Positions 26,448 to 34,967 of a stretch of DNA of 64,000 nucleotides are shown piece by piece (position 1 is the stretch's first letter; the number at the start of each line of letters is the position of its first letter). Origin of the DNA: Novosphingobium cyanobacteriorum (GTDB lineage: Bacteria > Pseudomonadota > Alphaproteobacteria > Sphingomonadales > Sphingomonadaceae). Under the pieces are notes generated by a model, which was not told the DNA's origin, ran no database searches, and worked only from the letters and a program-made list of their open reading frames with translations. The translations under genes and the position numbers were made by a program. The stretch spans positions 62,001 through 126,000 of the forward strand of contig NZ_JAROCY010000003.1 in assembly GCF_029436685.1 (NCBI RefSeq), in the 5' to 3' direction.

Positions 26448-28417
26448 AGCCCCTCGCAGACGTTCTGGTCGCTGGTGTCGAGGAATGGCGCGAACGGACA
26501 GTTCACATAGCGCAGCCGCACCCCGTTGATCACCAGCGTATCGGCGCGGATGGCCTTGGGCGCGTTGCCGATGGAGCCGACCTGCACCCCGGCATTGTGC
26601 GCCCCAAGGAACGAGATCATGTCGTCCTGGTCGATGCCGTCACCCGAAACACCGATGGCGCCCACCAACGTATTGCCGCGATAGATCGGCACCGAGCCTG
26701 GGAAGATCTGGATGCCGTTGGCCACGCGCTTCTTGCCGCCCGGCGCATCGGGCAGGTTCGAGCACTGCTGCTTCACGTCCGGAGACGCACCGCCCGACTG
26801 CACATAGCCGACGTGGGTGACCACATCCTGCAGGATCAACGCGGTCTGAAGGCCGGTGGCGAAGGGGCTCCACTGGTCGATGGGTTCGGAGAACGGGCCG
26901 TTGGGCTTGCCCACTTCGCCATCAGGGTAATAGGGGCGCGAGAGGTTGCCGCCCGAGCGGTCGCCAAAGGCGATCTTGCCGGTGAGCGCGGTGGGATCGC
27001 CGATGAAGGCGCGAGCCTTGGCGACGAAATCGGCCACGAGCGGATCGGGATCACCCGCCAGTTGCGCCCCCGCCACCGGGTTGGAGAACAGCGCGGCGGT
27101 GCGCGCCTTCTGCAGCGAAACGTCGGTGCCGAAGATCGGCGCATCGGGCGAACGCACGATGCCAAGCGGGGTGCCATAGGTATCGACGACCGAGATCGTG
27201 ACTTCCGCCGGGGAATCGAGCGGCTGGCGGATCTGCGCGCGGGCGCGGCTCATCACCTTGAACGCCTGCTCCAGCACGGCCCGCACTTCGGCGGCGGAAA
27301 GCGCCTGCCCCACGGCGGCCGCATCGGTGCCCGCGCGGATGGGATAGCGATCAGCGCCCGAACCGTTGGTGAGGACATAGGCATCCTGATTCGAGAATTC
27401 GCCCGCAGTGGCATAGCGATAGCCAGAAGCCTCGGTGCCATAGGCGACTCCGGCGACGATGGATGCGCCATCGAAATAGCCGGTGACCGCCATCAGCGCG
27501 CCACCCACGCCGTCGATCGCGGCATAGCTCGATTGCAGGGTGTGAAGCCCCTTCGTCGTCGCATCCGAGAAGCGCAGCGAGGTGCCGTCGGCGGTGATCT
27601 TTTCCGCACGAATGGCGGTTGGTGCCTCATACCCCTGCGTGCCGGCCAGCGCGGCGAATTCCTCGTCGTCGCTGTCGGTATCAAGCACGTTGGGATCAAA
27701 GCCATAGTCGCCATCAGCCATCACGCCGATACCGCCCACGACCACGCCGTTCTTGTAAAGCGGCAGCCCACCGGGATCTGCCGCCAGGCCGAGCGGCGAA
27801 CGCTTCGGCCCGATGAACGCGGCACTGCCCGCATTGCCAGACACGTAGCGCGTGTTGAGATCGGAACAGGGCAGCTGGCTGAACTGCACGCCGAACAGCG
27901 GGCCGCTTTCCAGCCCCGGCGTGCTGGGCGCGGGCGGAAAGTGCGGCTGTACGATCATGCTGGCGGTGCGGGTGGAGAACGCATTTCCGCTGGACGAAAG
28001 GTAGGCCGCGGTCACCGCCTTGGCGATGGCGCCAAGCGAGGCGTCGACGGTGACGCCGCGCAGCATGAAGGACGCAGGGTTTTCGGTTCCCGCGCCGGTC
28101 AGGCGGCTGGTTGTCATCTGCATCGGCGCGCCGTTCATGCGATAGACGGCGAGCACGTTGCCCACGCGGTCGGTCACCGCGATGATGCCCGGCTTGCCCC
28201 GTGCCTTGGCCTCACCCACCGCCTGGGCGACGATCTTCTGCACATCGGAAACGCTGAGCGAGACCTGCGCCGGAGCGACATAGACGCGGCCCGGGCTGGG
28301 CGATGGCGTGGGTGCTGGCGTGCCGCCACCCGAATCCCCGCCGCCGCAACCGGCCACGGCGAGCGACAGCGAGGCGGCAACCGCCACCGGCCAGCGGACA
28401 AGCGCCTGCAAACCCAT
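26444..28417 (-). CDS. Lipoprotein with two GlcG/HbpS-like domains
   Basis: 657 residues. A lipoprotein signal ends in LAVAGC (Cys24), followed by a Gly/Ser/Pro-rich tether (25-42). Two related halves follow (about 50-310 and 370-650), each opening with an LS..EV..(V/I)..QA helix, a VTDRVGNVLAVYR or VVDTYGTPLGIVR strand, and later a GGIGVMADG or GAIGVSGDG motif, the pattern of GlcG/HbpS (DUF336) proteins, some of which bind heme. Each half also has a Cys in LPCSDLN or QQCSNLP. Likely anchored to the outer membrane and handling heme or shielding the electron chain; that role is inferred from the operon. TGATG overlap with the pentaheme gene and ATGA overlap with the barrel gene. Confidence 0.8.
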   Translation of the reverse strand: MGLQALVRWPVAVAASLSLAVAGCGGGDSGGGTPAPTPSPSPGRVYVAPAQVSLSVSDVQKIVAQAVGEAKARGKPGIIAVTDRVGNVLAVYRMNGAPMQMTTSRLTGAGTENPASFMLRGVTVDASLGAIAKAVTAAYLSSSGNAFSTRTASMIVQPHFPPAPSTPGLESGPLFGVQFSQLPCSDLNTRYVSGNAGSAAFIGPKRSPLGLAADPGGLPLYKNGVVVGGIGVMADGDYGFDPNVLDTDSDDEEFAALAGTQGYEAPTAIRAEKITADGTSLRFSDATTKGLHTLQSSYAAIDGVGGALMAVTGYFDGASIVAGVAYGTEASGYRYATAGEFSNQDAYVLTNGSGADRYPIRAGTDAAAVGQALSAAEVRAVLEQAFKVMSRARAQIRQPLDSPAEVTISVVDTYGTPLGIVRSPDAPIFGTDVSLQKARTAALFSNPVAGAQLAGDPDPLVADFVAKARAFIGDPTALTGKIAFGDRSGGNLSRPYYPDGEVGKPNGPFSEPIDQWSPFATGLQTALILQDVVTHVGYVQSGGASPDVKQQCSNLPDAPGGKKRVANGIQIFPGSVPIYRGNTLVGAIGVSGDGIDQDDMISFLGAHNAGVQVGSIGNAPKAIRADTLVINGVRLRYVNCPFAPFLDTSDQNVCEGL

Positions 28418-29835
28418 CAGCGCAGGCTCCGGATCGAACGGATCGCGCCACCAAGTGCGCGACGGAAGCCGATCGGCTGGAACCCGTTGGGATCGCGCAC
28501 CGCGGCATAGGCCTGGTTGATCTGGCCGCGCAGGCCGGTTGATGCCCCGGCGGAAACCATGCCGGAATTGACCATGCCGTTCAGCAGCGTGTCAATGGCC
28601 ATGACCGACTGCACCGATCCTTGATAGTCGGTCAGGCGGTCGGAAATCGCCTCGCTGGCGATGGCGTCCATGATTGCAAAGGTGCGTTCGCGGCTGAAGT
28701 CGGCCCCGCCCATGCGGCTGGCCAAGGCCTCCGCCGACTGGCGCAGCGCCTGCGCCGCAGCCACCGTTTCTGCCCGGTTCGCCCCCATCGCACGGTGGAA
28801 CGCCTTGCTGCGCGCGTCGAACTGCGCGGCAAGATCGGGCGCCACCACCTTTGCCGCGGCGAGCAGCAGGATGATGTTCTCGTCGTTGTAGGGCGGCATG
28901 CCGAGGTGGATCGGCCGGCCCGGATTGGGCACCGCCGTGACTGCGCCGTCTTCGTTGTCGGTGATGCGACGATGGCACGAATGGCAATCGTAGAAGGTGA
29001 ATTCGGGGAAGATCCCGTCCTGCGCCTTGGCCGGCTGGCTGTAGAGCTCAAGCCCGCGCTTCACCGCTTCGGCCTGGCCCACGGCCCACATCTGCATCGA
29101 ATTGGTGCGGTGGCCCTTGCGCTGGATATAGTCCGCGTCCTCATCGTGGTGGGCCTGCAGCGTGGAGAACAGGTCCAGCTCGAACGAGATGCGCGGGTGG
29201 CCTGCGGCCATGATGCGGTGGGCGATGAACTGGCCCTGCCCGTCACCCGAAAGGTGGCAATCGAGGCAGACCCCGGCGCGCACTTTGGGCGCGGTCAGGT
29301 CCACCATCCCCTGCCCCACGTTGCGCGCGTGGCTGGCGCCGACGGTATAGTGGGTCGAGAGCCAGCCGCCGGCATTGCCGTGGCAGGCTTCGCAATCGAC
29401 GCCATCGTTGAGGTTCTTGGCGCCCTGCGAGGCATGGCAGCCGGCGCATTCGCGCACCACGCCCGCACCATCAAGCCCGAGCCGGCGCGCGATGGCCTGC
29501 CCGCGCGCTTCGGTGACGACGCGCCACGCACGGCTGTGCGCACCGGTGGGGCTGGATTCTTCCTGCCAGCGCAGCAGTTCGTCCTGCCGCACCGGGGTGC
29601 CACTGGCGACCGAGCGGCCATGACAGGTGGAGCCGGCACAGCTGGCGACTCCCATGTGCGCGCGCAGCGAGGCGGCAGGATTTTCGGCACGGACCGGCGC
29701 GGGCGCAACCGCCCACGCGGTCGCCAGTGCGCCGCCTGCCATGGCAAGGCACAGGAAAAGCGCCGCCCCAGCGGGGCGCGGAAGCGAACGGCACACAGCG
29801 GCAAGCCGCCGGATGATCATGGTTATGCCCTGCAT
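28417..29835 (-). CDS. Pentaheme c-type cytochrome (cytochrome c-554-like)
   Basis: 472 residues. A signal peptide with twin Arg (MIIRRLAAVC; cleavage near PVRA-EN) precedes four CXXCH sites at residues 130-134, 148-152, 190-194 and 284-288, plus CAGSTCH at 66-72, a CX4CH site. Conserved extra histidines (AHRIMAAGHPR, LQAHHDEDADY) can be the distal ligands, as in cytochrome c-554 family proteins. Residues 300-472 are helical. It should act in the periplasm. It is the first gene of the operon; ATG 29820 is an alternative start 15 bases downstream. The stop overlaps the next start by one base. Confidence 0.85.
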   Translation of the reverse strand: MQGITMIIRRLAAVCRSLPRPAGAALFLCLAMAGGALATAWAVAPAPVRAENPAASLRAHMGVASCAGSTCHGRSVASGTPVRQDELLRWQEESSPTGAHSRAWRVVTEARGQAIARRLGLDGAGVVRECAGCHASQGAKNLNDGVDCEACHGNAGGWLSTHYTVGASHARNVGQGMVDLTAPKVRAGVCLDCHLSGDGQGQFIAHRIMAAGHPRISFELDLFSTLQAHHDEDADYIQRKGHRTNSMQMWAVGQAEAVKRGLELYSQPAKAQDGIFPEFTFYDCHSCHRRITDNEDGAVTAVPNPGRPIHLGMPPYNDENIILLLAAAKVVAPDLAAQFDARSKAFHRAMGANRAETVAAAQALRQSAEALASRMGGADFSRERTFAIMDAIASEAISDRLTDYQGSVQSVMAIDTLLNGMVNSGMVSAGASTGLRGQINQAYAAVRDPNGFQPIGFRRALGGAIRSIRSLR

Positions 29836-29931
29836 TGCCCCTCGTTCCCCGCCATCGATCCCGCCAACCGGAGCTTTTGCCCCTGGCCAGCGCCCGGCGA
29901 TGATACCGCAATGCGACCCCTTGTGGATGTG

Positions 29932-29960
29932 ACCCTATCCATCCGGAGTGTGCGGTTCAA
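29932..29960 (-). promoter_or_regulatory. Possible promoter of the cytochrome operon
   Basis: On the minus strand TTGAAC (29955-29960) and TAGGGT (29932-29937) are separated by 17 bases, roughly 95 bases before the pentaheme start. The -10 match is poor, so this is only the best sigma-70-like candidate in the 200-base gap after the aldehyde dehydrogenase stop. Confidence 0.25.
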
Positions 29961-29982
29961 GACCGGAATTGCCCCCTTCACC

Positions 29983-29997
29983 TGCGAAAAACTCGCA
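29983..29997. promoter_or_regulatory. Palindrome upstream of the cytochrome operon (TGCGA-N5-TCGCA)
   Basis: TGCGA at 29983-29987 and TCGCA at 29993-29997, perfect arms. It sits about 23 bases upstream of the candidate -35 box, a usual place for an activator. It could also be a weak hairpin behind the aldehyde dehydrogenase gene. Confidence 0.35.
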
Positions 29998-30035
29998 ACA
30001 ACCCCAAGCATTTGCCTTGCAATGCTTTCATCCCG

Positions 30036-31472
30036 TCAGGCCCGCCGGATGACCATGTTGCGGATTTCCGTCATGTCTTCCATGGCAAAGCGGATGCCTT
30101 CGCGCCCCAGCCCGGAATCCTTCACGCCGCCATAGGGCATGTTGTCCACGCGGTAGCTCGACACGTCGTTCACCACGATGCCACCCACGTCGAGATCGTC
30201 CCACGCCTCCAGCACCTTGTGGATGTCACGCGTGAACAGGCCCGCCTGCAGGCCGAACTTGCTGTCGTTCACCTCTTCCAGCGCCGCGTTCCAGTCGGTG
30301 AACTTCGACAGGATCACCACCGGGCCGAACGCCTCTTCGGTGTAGACGTCCATCGTGCGACTGCAGCCTTCGAGCAGCGTGGCCTCCAGCATGGCGCCCT
30401 CGCAACCCCCGCCGGCCAGCAGCGTTGCACCACCGCTCACAGCCGAATCGATCCAGCCCTTCAGACGGCGCGCTTCCTTTTCCGAGATCATCGGACCGAT
30501 AAAGGTGTCGCGGTTCTTGGGATCGCCCGAGACCAGCGTTTTCACCTTGACGGCCAGCATGTCGCGGAAGGTGTCATAGATGTCGGCGTGGATGATCACC
30601 CGCTGCACGTGGATGCAGCTCTGGCCCGACTGGTAGTATCCGCCGAAGATGATGCGGGCGAGCGCGTGATCGAGATCCGCGTCCTTGTCCACGATCACGG
30701 CAGCATTGCCGCCCAGTTCCAGGACGACCTTCTTCTTGCCCGCCTTGGCCTTCAGGTCCCAGCCCACGCCGGGCGATCCGGTGAACGACAGCAGCTTCAG
30801 CCGCTCGTCCGTGGTGAACAGGTCCGCCCCGTCGCGGCTGGCGGGGAGGATCGAGAACGCGCCTTCGGGCAGCACGTCGCATTCGGCCAGCACTTCGCCC
30901 ATGATGATCGCGCCCAGCGGCGTCAGGCTGGCAGGCTTCATCACGAAGGGCGCGCCCACCGCAATCGCCGGGGCAATCTTGTGTGCAGCCAGGTTCAGCG
31001 GGAAGTTGAACGGGCTGATGAAGCTGCACGGCCCGATCGGCACGCGCTTCCACATGCCGATATAGCCCTTGGCGCGCGGACTGATGTCGAGCGGCTGGAT
31101 CTCTCCGTAATTGCGCGTCGCTTCTTCCGCAGCGATCCGGAACGTGTCGATCAGACGTCCGACCTCCCCTTCCGAATCCGCGATCGGCTTGCCCGCCTCC
31201 ACGCACAGGGCATAGGCCAGCTCGTCCTTGCGCTCGGTGAAGCGGCGCACGCAGTGGTCGAGGACGTCGCGCTTTTCATAGCTGGCAAGCTTTGCCATTG
31301 CGGGTGCGGCGCGCACGGCCCCGGCAATCGCCTCGTCGATCACGTCAGGCGTGGCCAGCGCGGTGCGGAAGGCGACCTCGCCAGTGTACTTGTCGGTCAC
31401 GACAAGATCGGTGTTGGGCTGCACCGCCTTGTTGTTCAGGTAAAGCGGGTAGACGTCTTTCAATTGAACCAT
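30036..31472 (-). CDS. NAD(P)-dependent aldehyde dehydrogenase
   Basis: 478 residues. The catalytic Cys is in GQSCIHVQR, the general base Glu in VLELGGN, and the cofactor loop in LLSFTGSPGVGWDLK. Closest in motif style to the lactaldehyde/phosphonoacetaldehyde dehydrogenase branch. It oxidises an aldehyde to the acid in the cytoplasm. It follows the acetolactate synthase-like gene on the same strand, separated by a 110-base palindromic repeat. The pairing suggests a shared substrate pathway, such as handling of pyruvate- or aldehyde-derived intermediates; the exact substrate is not visible. Confidence 0.9.
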   Translation of the reverse strand: MVQLKDVYPLYLNNKAVQPNTDLVVTDKYTGEVAFRTALATPDVIDEAIAGAVRAAPAMAKLASYEKRDVLDHCVRRFTERKDELAYALCVEAGKPIADSEGEVGRLIDTFRIAAEEATRNYGEIQPLDISPRAKGYIGMWKRVPIGPCSFISPFNFPLNLAAHKIAPAIAVGAPFVMKPASLTPLGAIIMGEVLAECDVLPEGAFSILPASRDGADLFTTDERLKLLSFTGSPGVGWDLKAKAGKKKVVLELGGNAAVIVDKDADLDHALARIIFGGYYQSGQSCIHVQRVIIHADIYDTFRDMLAVKVKTLVSGDPKNRDTFIGPMISEKEARRLKGWIDSAVSGGATLLAGGGCEGAMLEATLLEGCSRTMDVYTEEAFGPVVILSKFTDWNAALEEVNDSKFGLQAGLFTRDIHKVLEAWDDLDVGGIVVNDVSSYRVDNMPYGGVKDSGLGREGIRFAMEDMTEIRNMVIRRA

Positions 31473-31482
31473 GGTGTCTCAA

Positions 31483-31572
31483 CTCCCCCCTCCTGTTTGC
31501 GGGAGGGGTCGGGGGTGGGCCGGGGCTGGCGCAATGCCCACCCCTGCCCCCTCCCGCAAGCGGGAGGGGGAA
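31483..31572. repeat. GGGAGGGG/CCCCTCCC palindromic repeat (family d), copy 1
   Basis: Two interleaved inverted pairs: CCCCCCTCCTGTTTGCGGGAGGGG-like on the left (arms CCCTCC/GGGAGGGG) and CCCCCTCCCGCAAGCGGGAG on the right, with GGTGGGCC and GGCGCAATGCCCACCCC between. Same family as 56958-57064. It occupies almost the whole gap between two co-directional genes. Confidence 0.8.
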
Positions 31573-31582
31573 CAAGCAACCG

Positions 31583-33262
31583 TTACAGCGCCTTGGACAG
31601 CGCCTTGATGTCCTTGTTCAGGATCTGGTCGTTCTCAGAATAATCGACCGGGCAATCGATCAGGTGCACGCCGGGCGTATCGCGGCAATGCGCCAGCAGT
31701 TCCTTGAGGTGCGCCGCGCTCTCCACCCGGTGCCCCTTGGCGCCATAGCTTTCGGCGTACTTCACGAAGTCCGGGTTGCCATAAGTGAGGCCAAAGTCCT
31801 CAAAGCCCATGTTGGCCTGCTTCCAGCGGATCATGCCATAGGAATTGTCGTTGAGGATCAGCACGGTAAGATTGAGGCCAAGGCGCACCGCAGTCTCCAT
31901 CTCCTGGCTGTTCATCATGAACCCGCCATCGCCGCACACCGCCATCACCTTGCGATCCGGATAGAGCATCGCGCTCATCATCGCCGAAGGCAGCCCAGCC
32001 CCCATCGTCGCCAGCGCGTTGTCAAGCAGCACGGTGTTGGGCTGATAGGCGGTGTAGCCGCGCGCGAACCAGATCTTGTACACGCCGTTGTCGAGGCAGA
32101 TGATCGCGTCTTCCGGCAGGGCATCGCGGATCTGCTGCACCAGGTGCGGCGGGAAGATGGGGAAGCGGGTGTCAGCCGCCAGCGGCGCGGTGTGCGCCAC
32201 TTCCGCCGCGCGATAGGCCAGCATGTGGTCGAAGTTCCACGCCGGGTTGGGCGTGATCGCTTCCTTCATCTGCCAGATGGCGTTGGCGATATCGCCGATC
32301 ACCTCGATGCTGGGGAAATAGACCGGGTCGACCTCCGCCGTCTTGGTGGAAACGTGGATCACCGGCGTTCCGCCTTCGCGCATGAAGAACGGGGGCTTCT
32401 CGATCACGTCGTGGCCAACGTTGATGATGATGTCGGCATCCTCCACGGCACGGTGGACGAAGTCTCCGGCGGACAGCGCGGCGCAACCCAGGAACTTGGG
32501 ATGCCGTTCATCGATCACGCCCTTGCCCAGCTGGGTGGTGAGGAACGGGATGCCGGTCTTCTCCACGAACTCGCGCAGCATCTTGCCGGTCATCTTGCGG
32601 TTCGCGCCCGCGCCGATCACCAGCACCGGGGCCTTGGCGTTCTGCAGCGCGTGGACGGCCTGCGCCACCGATTTGGCGTCGGCATTGGGGCGGCGGACCA
32701 GGCTGCGCTTCAGCGGCACCGATTCGGTGTGCTCGTCGGCAATGTCCTCGGGCAGCTCGATATGCGTGGCGCCGGGTTTTTCCTCCTCGGCCAGGCGATA
32801 GGCCTCGCGCACGCGGCTGGGGATGTTGTCAGACGATGCCATCTGGTGCGTGAACTTCGTGATCGGCCCCATCATCGAGACGACGTCGAGGATCTGGAAG
32901 CGGCCCTGCTTTGATTTCTTGATCGGCTTCTGGCCAGTGATCATCAGCATGGGCATGCCGCCCAGCGTGGCATAGGCGGCGGCGGTGACGAAGTTGGTCG
33001 CACCCGGCCCCAGCGTGGCGATGCACACGCCGGTCTTGCCGGTGTGGCGGCCATACGTGGCGGCCATGAAGCCCGCACCCTGTTCGTGCCGGGTGAGGAT
33101 CAGCTTGATCTTCTTCGACCGGGACAGCGAATCGAGGAAATCGAGGTTCTCTTCGCCGGGAACGCCGAAGATGTATTCGCAGCCTTCTTCCTCAAGGCAT
33201 TCGATAAACAGGTCGGACGCCTTCTTTCCGGCACCACCTTGGGACCCACCACCTTCGGACAT
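31583..33262 (-). CDS. Acetolactate synthase-like ThDP enzyme (large subunit)
   Basis: 559 residues from ATG 33262 behind GGAG. The ThDP-activating Glu is in TRHEQGAGFMA and the ThDP/Mg motif runs from GDGGFMMNSQEME to LILNDNSYGM. Three-domain order (Pyr, central, PP) is complete. Such single-subunit enzymes join two pyruvates to acetolactate or act on related 2-keto acids. No small regulatory subunit gene follows, so it is more likely a catabolic type than IlvB/IlvI. Upstream gene: 2-hydroxyacid dehydrogenase, same strand, after a 165-base gap that may hold its promoter. Confidence 0.88.
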   Translation of the reverse strand: MSEGGGSQGGAGKKASDLFIECLEEEGCEYIFGVPGEENLDFLDSLSRSKKIKLILTRHEQGAGFMAATYGRHTGKTGVCIATLGPGATNFVTAAAYATLGGMPMLMITGQKPIKKSKQGRFQILDVVSMMGPITKFTHQMASSDNIPSRVREAYRLAEEEKPGATHIELPEDIADEHTESVPLKRSLVRRPNADAKSVAQAVHALQNAKAPVLVIGAGANRKMTGKMLREFVEKTGIPFLTTQLGKGVIDERHPKFLGCAALSAGDFVHRAVEDADIIINVGHDVIEKPPFFMREGGTPVIHVSTKTAEVDPVYFPSIEVIGDIANAIWQMKEAITPNPAWNFDHMLAYRAAEVAHTAPLAADTRFPIFPPHLVQQIRDALPEDAIICLDNGVYKIWFARGYTAYQPNTVLLDNALATMGAGLPSAMMSAMLYPDRKVMAVCGDGGFMMNSQEMETAVRLGLNLTVLILNDNSYGMIRWKQANMGFEDFGLTYGNPDFVKYAESYGAKGHRVESAAHLKELLAHCRDTPGVHLIDCPVDYSENDQILNKDIKALSKAL

Positions 33263-33427
33263 CGTGTTACTCCACCAACGGGACACGCGCGGCCATCGCG
33301 GCGCGTCCCCTCCCCAATCCGGTGCGACCTCGTGGAGCTGGCGATGTCGTTATGGCCACCCTGCCTTGCCCCTTGGTGCAGGGAGGTAACAGGCATGGTG
33401 GCGGGAGTCACCCCGTTTGCGCCTTCG

Positions 33428-34372
33428 TCAGTAACCGCGCGAAAGGTCCACCCGATGCGAGAGAGGCTCACCACGTTGGAAGCGGCCGAGATTGGCGAGG
33501 AAACGCTGCACGGCACGGACGAACATCCGGTCCTGCGCCCGGCCGGACAGATGCATGGTCACGTGCGCATTCGGCAGGTTCCACAAAGGGTGTTCTGCCG
33601 GCAGCGGCTCGGGCGTGGTCACGTCGAGGAACGCGCCGCCAATGCGCTTGTCCTCCAGCGCCGCAATCAGCGCTTCCTGGTCCACCACCGTCCCACGCGC
33701 CACATTGATCAGCACGGCGGAGCGCTTCATCGCGGCAAGTTCCGCTGCGCCGATCATGCCGTCGGTCTCGGGCGTGGCGGGCACGGCCAGGATAACCCAG
33801 TCGAACTCGCCCAGCCGCGCGCGCCATTGGTCCGGCGTCAGCGTGCCCTCGCCCGGCGCGCGGCGCACGGTGGTCACCTCCACCTCGAACCCCGCCAGCA
33901 TCCGCGCCACCCGCCCGCCGATCTCGCCCGCGCCAAGGATCAGCGCGCGGCTGCCCGCCAGTTCCACCTTGCCCGGCGAATCGAGCAGCCATTCGTGCCG
34001 GTCCTGCGCGCGCACCACCTCGCGATAGCCCTTGGCGATGGTGAGCATGCCCATCACCACGTATTCGGCAATGGTGATGGCGTTGATCCCGGCCCCGTTG
34101 GTCAGCACCACGCCGCGCTCGGCCAGCAGCGGCAGCGGGAAGAAATCGACGCCGGCATAGATCGAATTGAGCCACCGCAGCCGCCCCGCCCGCCGGATCG
34201 CCTCGGCCATGCCCTGCGGCTGGTACAGGTCGAACCAGCCGATCTCGGCTTGCGGCGCCAGTTCGAACAGTTCCTCGGTCGATCTGAAGTAATGCGGCTC
34301 CACCCACTCCGGCAGATGCGGCGCGATCACCGGCGCCGCCATGGCGTTCATGACCAGAACTGTCTTGGTCAC
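33428..34372 (-). CDS. D-2-hydroxyacid dehydrogenase family protein
   Basis: 314 residues. The NAD-binding motif is LILGAGEIGGRVARML (GxGxxG), followed by LINVARGTVVD with the substrate-binding Arg, DVTTPEPLP near the catalytic Glu, and a final His in VTMHLSG. It reduces 2-keto acids or oxidises 2-hydroxy acids. The start is GTG 34372, 2 bases after the hicB stop, so it appears to be read from the hicAB transcript, an unusual neighbour. Confidence 0.88.
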   Translation of the reverse strand: MTKTVLVMNAMAAPVIAPHLPEWVEPHYFRSTEELFELAPQAEIGWFDLYQPQGMAEAIRRAGRLRWLNSIYAGVDFFPLPLLAERGVVLTNGAGINAITIAEYVVMGMLTIAKGYREVVRAQDRHEWLLDSPGKVELAGSRALILGAGEIGGRVARMLAGFEVEVTTVRRAPGEGTLTPDQWRARLGEFDWVILAVPATPETDGMIGAAELAAMKRSAVLINVARGTVVDQEALIAALEDKRIGGAFLDVTTPEPLPAEHPLWNLPNAHVTMHLSGRAQDRMFVRAVQRFLANLGRFQRGEPLSHRVDLSRGY

Positions 34373-34374
34373 GA

Positions 34375-34773
34375 TCAGGCGCGCCTCTGCTCGATCTCAT
34401 TGCGCGCGGCATCGGCAAGGAAGGCGCTGCGCGTCAGGTGGCGTTCCGCCGCAGCGCGGTCGATCGCATCCAGCATGCCACGGTCCATCGAGATATTGGC
34501 GCGCACCTGCTTGCCCGTCCGCCGGATATGCGGAACGGCAATGAGGAAGGCGCCGACGGCCAGTTCTTCGGCAACCGCCTGCCTGATGGCCTCCACACTG
34601 CGCGGCTCTACCTCTCCGTCGGCATCCTCGAACCACAGTTCCAGCGCCTCGCACGCATTGGGCACAAGCTGCTCAACCTCGTCAGCCGCAGAAAAGCAGC
34701 CGGGCAAATCCGGGAAATGCACTCCAAAGGCGCTGTCTGCGTCCTTGTGGACCACGGCGTAGAAGTACTTCAT
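34375..34773 (-). CDS. hicB: HicB family antitoxin
   Basis: 132 residues from ATG 34773 (MKYFYAVVHKD). The N-terminal partial RNase-H-like HicB fold (FGVHFPDLPGCFSAADE) is followed by a C-terminal ribbon-helix-helix domain (QVRANISMDRGMLDAID, LTRSAFLADAARNEI) for DNA binding. HicB neutralises HicA and represses the pair. Its ATG overlaps the hicA stop by 4 bases, the usual arrangement. The same frame is open up to 34968, which only reflects the hicA frameshift. Confidence 0.88.
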   Translation of the reverse strand: MKYFYAVVHKDADSAFGVHFPDLPGCFSAADEVEQLVPNACEALELWFEDADGEVEPRSVEAIRQAVAEELAVGAFLIAVPHIRRTGKQVRANISMDRGMLDAIDRAAAERHLTRSAFLADAARNEIEQRRA

Positions 34774-34950
34774 TCCCATCCTGCCATTCTGGCGATGCTG
34801 CGTGCGGTTCCGGTGGGCAGGTCCTTCTTCGGATGCGGGACAATCACCACCAGCCTGCCCTTGCGAAACTTGTGGTGCGATCCCTTCACGCTCACCAGCA
34901 CGAATCCATCCGCGAGCAGCCGTTGGACAATCTGTCGGCTGTCGCTCCAT
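34770..34950 (-). pseudogene. hicA: HicA family toxin, frameshifted at its start
   Basis: One minus-strand frame reads SDSRQIVQRLLADGFVLVS, then VKGSHHKFRKGRLVVIV and PHPKKDLPTGTARSIARMAG, stopping at 34770: a complete HicA mRNA interferase with its catalytic His (GSHHKF). That frame has no ATG, GTG or TTG start. An ATG stands at 34950-34948 but one base out of frame; removing one G of ATGGAGC would give M-SDSRQIV. I infer a single-base insertion that disables the toxin while leaving hicB intact. A sequencing error is the alternative. Confidence 0.65.
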
Positions 34951-34967
34951 GTGTATATATTTACACA
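34950..34967. promoter_or_regulatory. AT-rich palindrome at the hicA start (TGTGTA-N6-TACACA)
   Basis: TGTGTA (34950-34955) and TACACA (34962-34967) flank TATATT. It abuts the ATG of hicA and is the likely promoter/operator bound by HicB. Confidence 0.55.

Noticed and set aside
26597..28510. Plus-strand open frame of 637 codons opposite the GlcG/HbpS lipoprotein
   Set aside because: Shadow of a gene with a clear lipobox, duplicated domain and coupled operon position.
31583..33262. Acetolactate synthase-like gene as biosynthetic ilvB
   Set aside because: No small subunit or ilvC nearby and it is paired with an aldehyde dehydrogenase, so I did not give the ilvB symbol.
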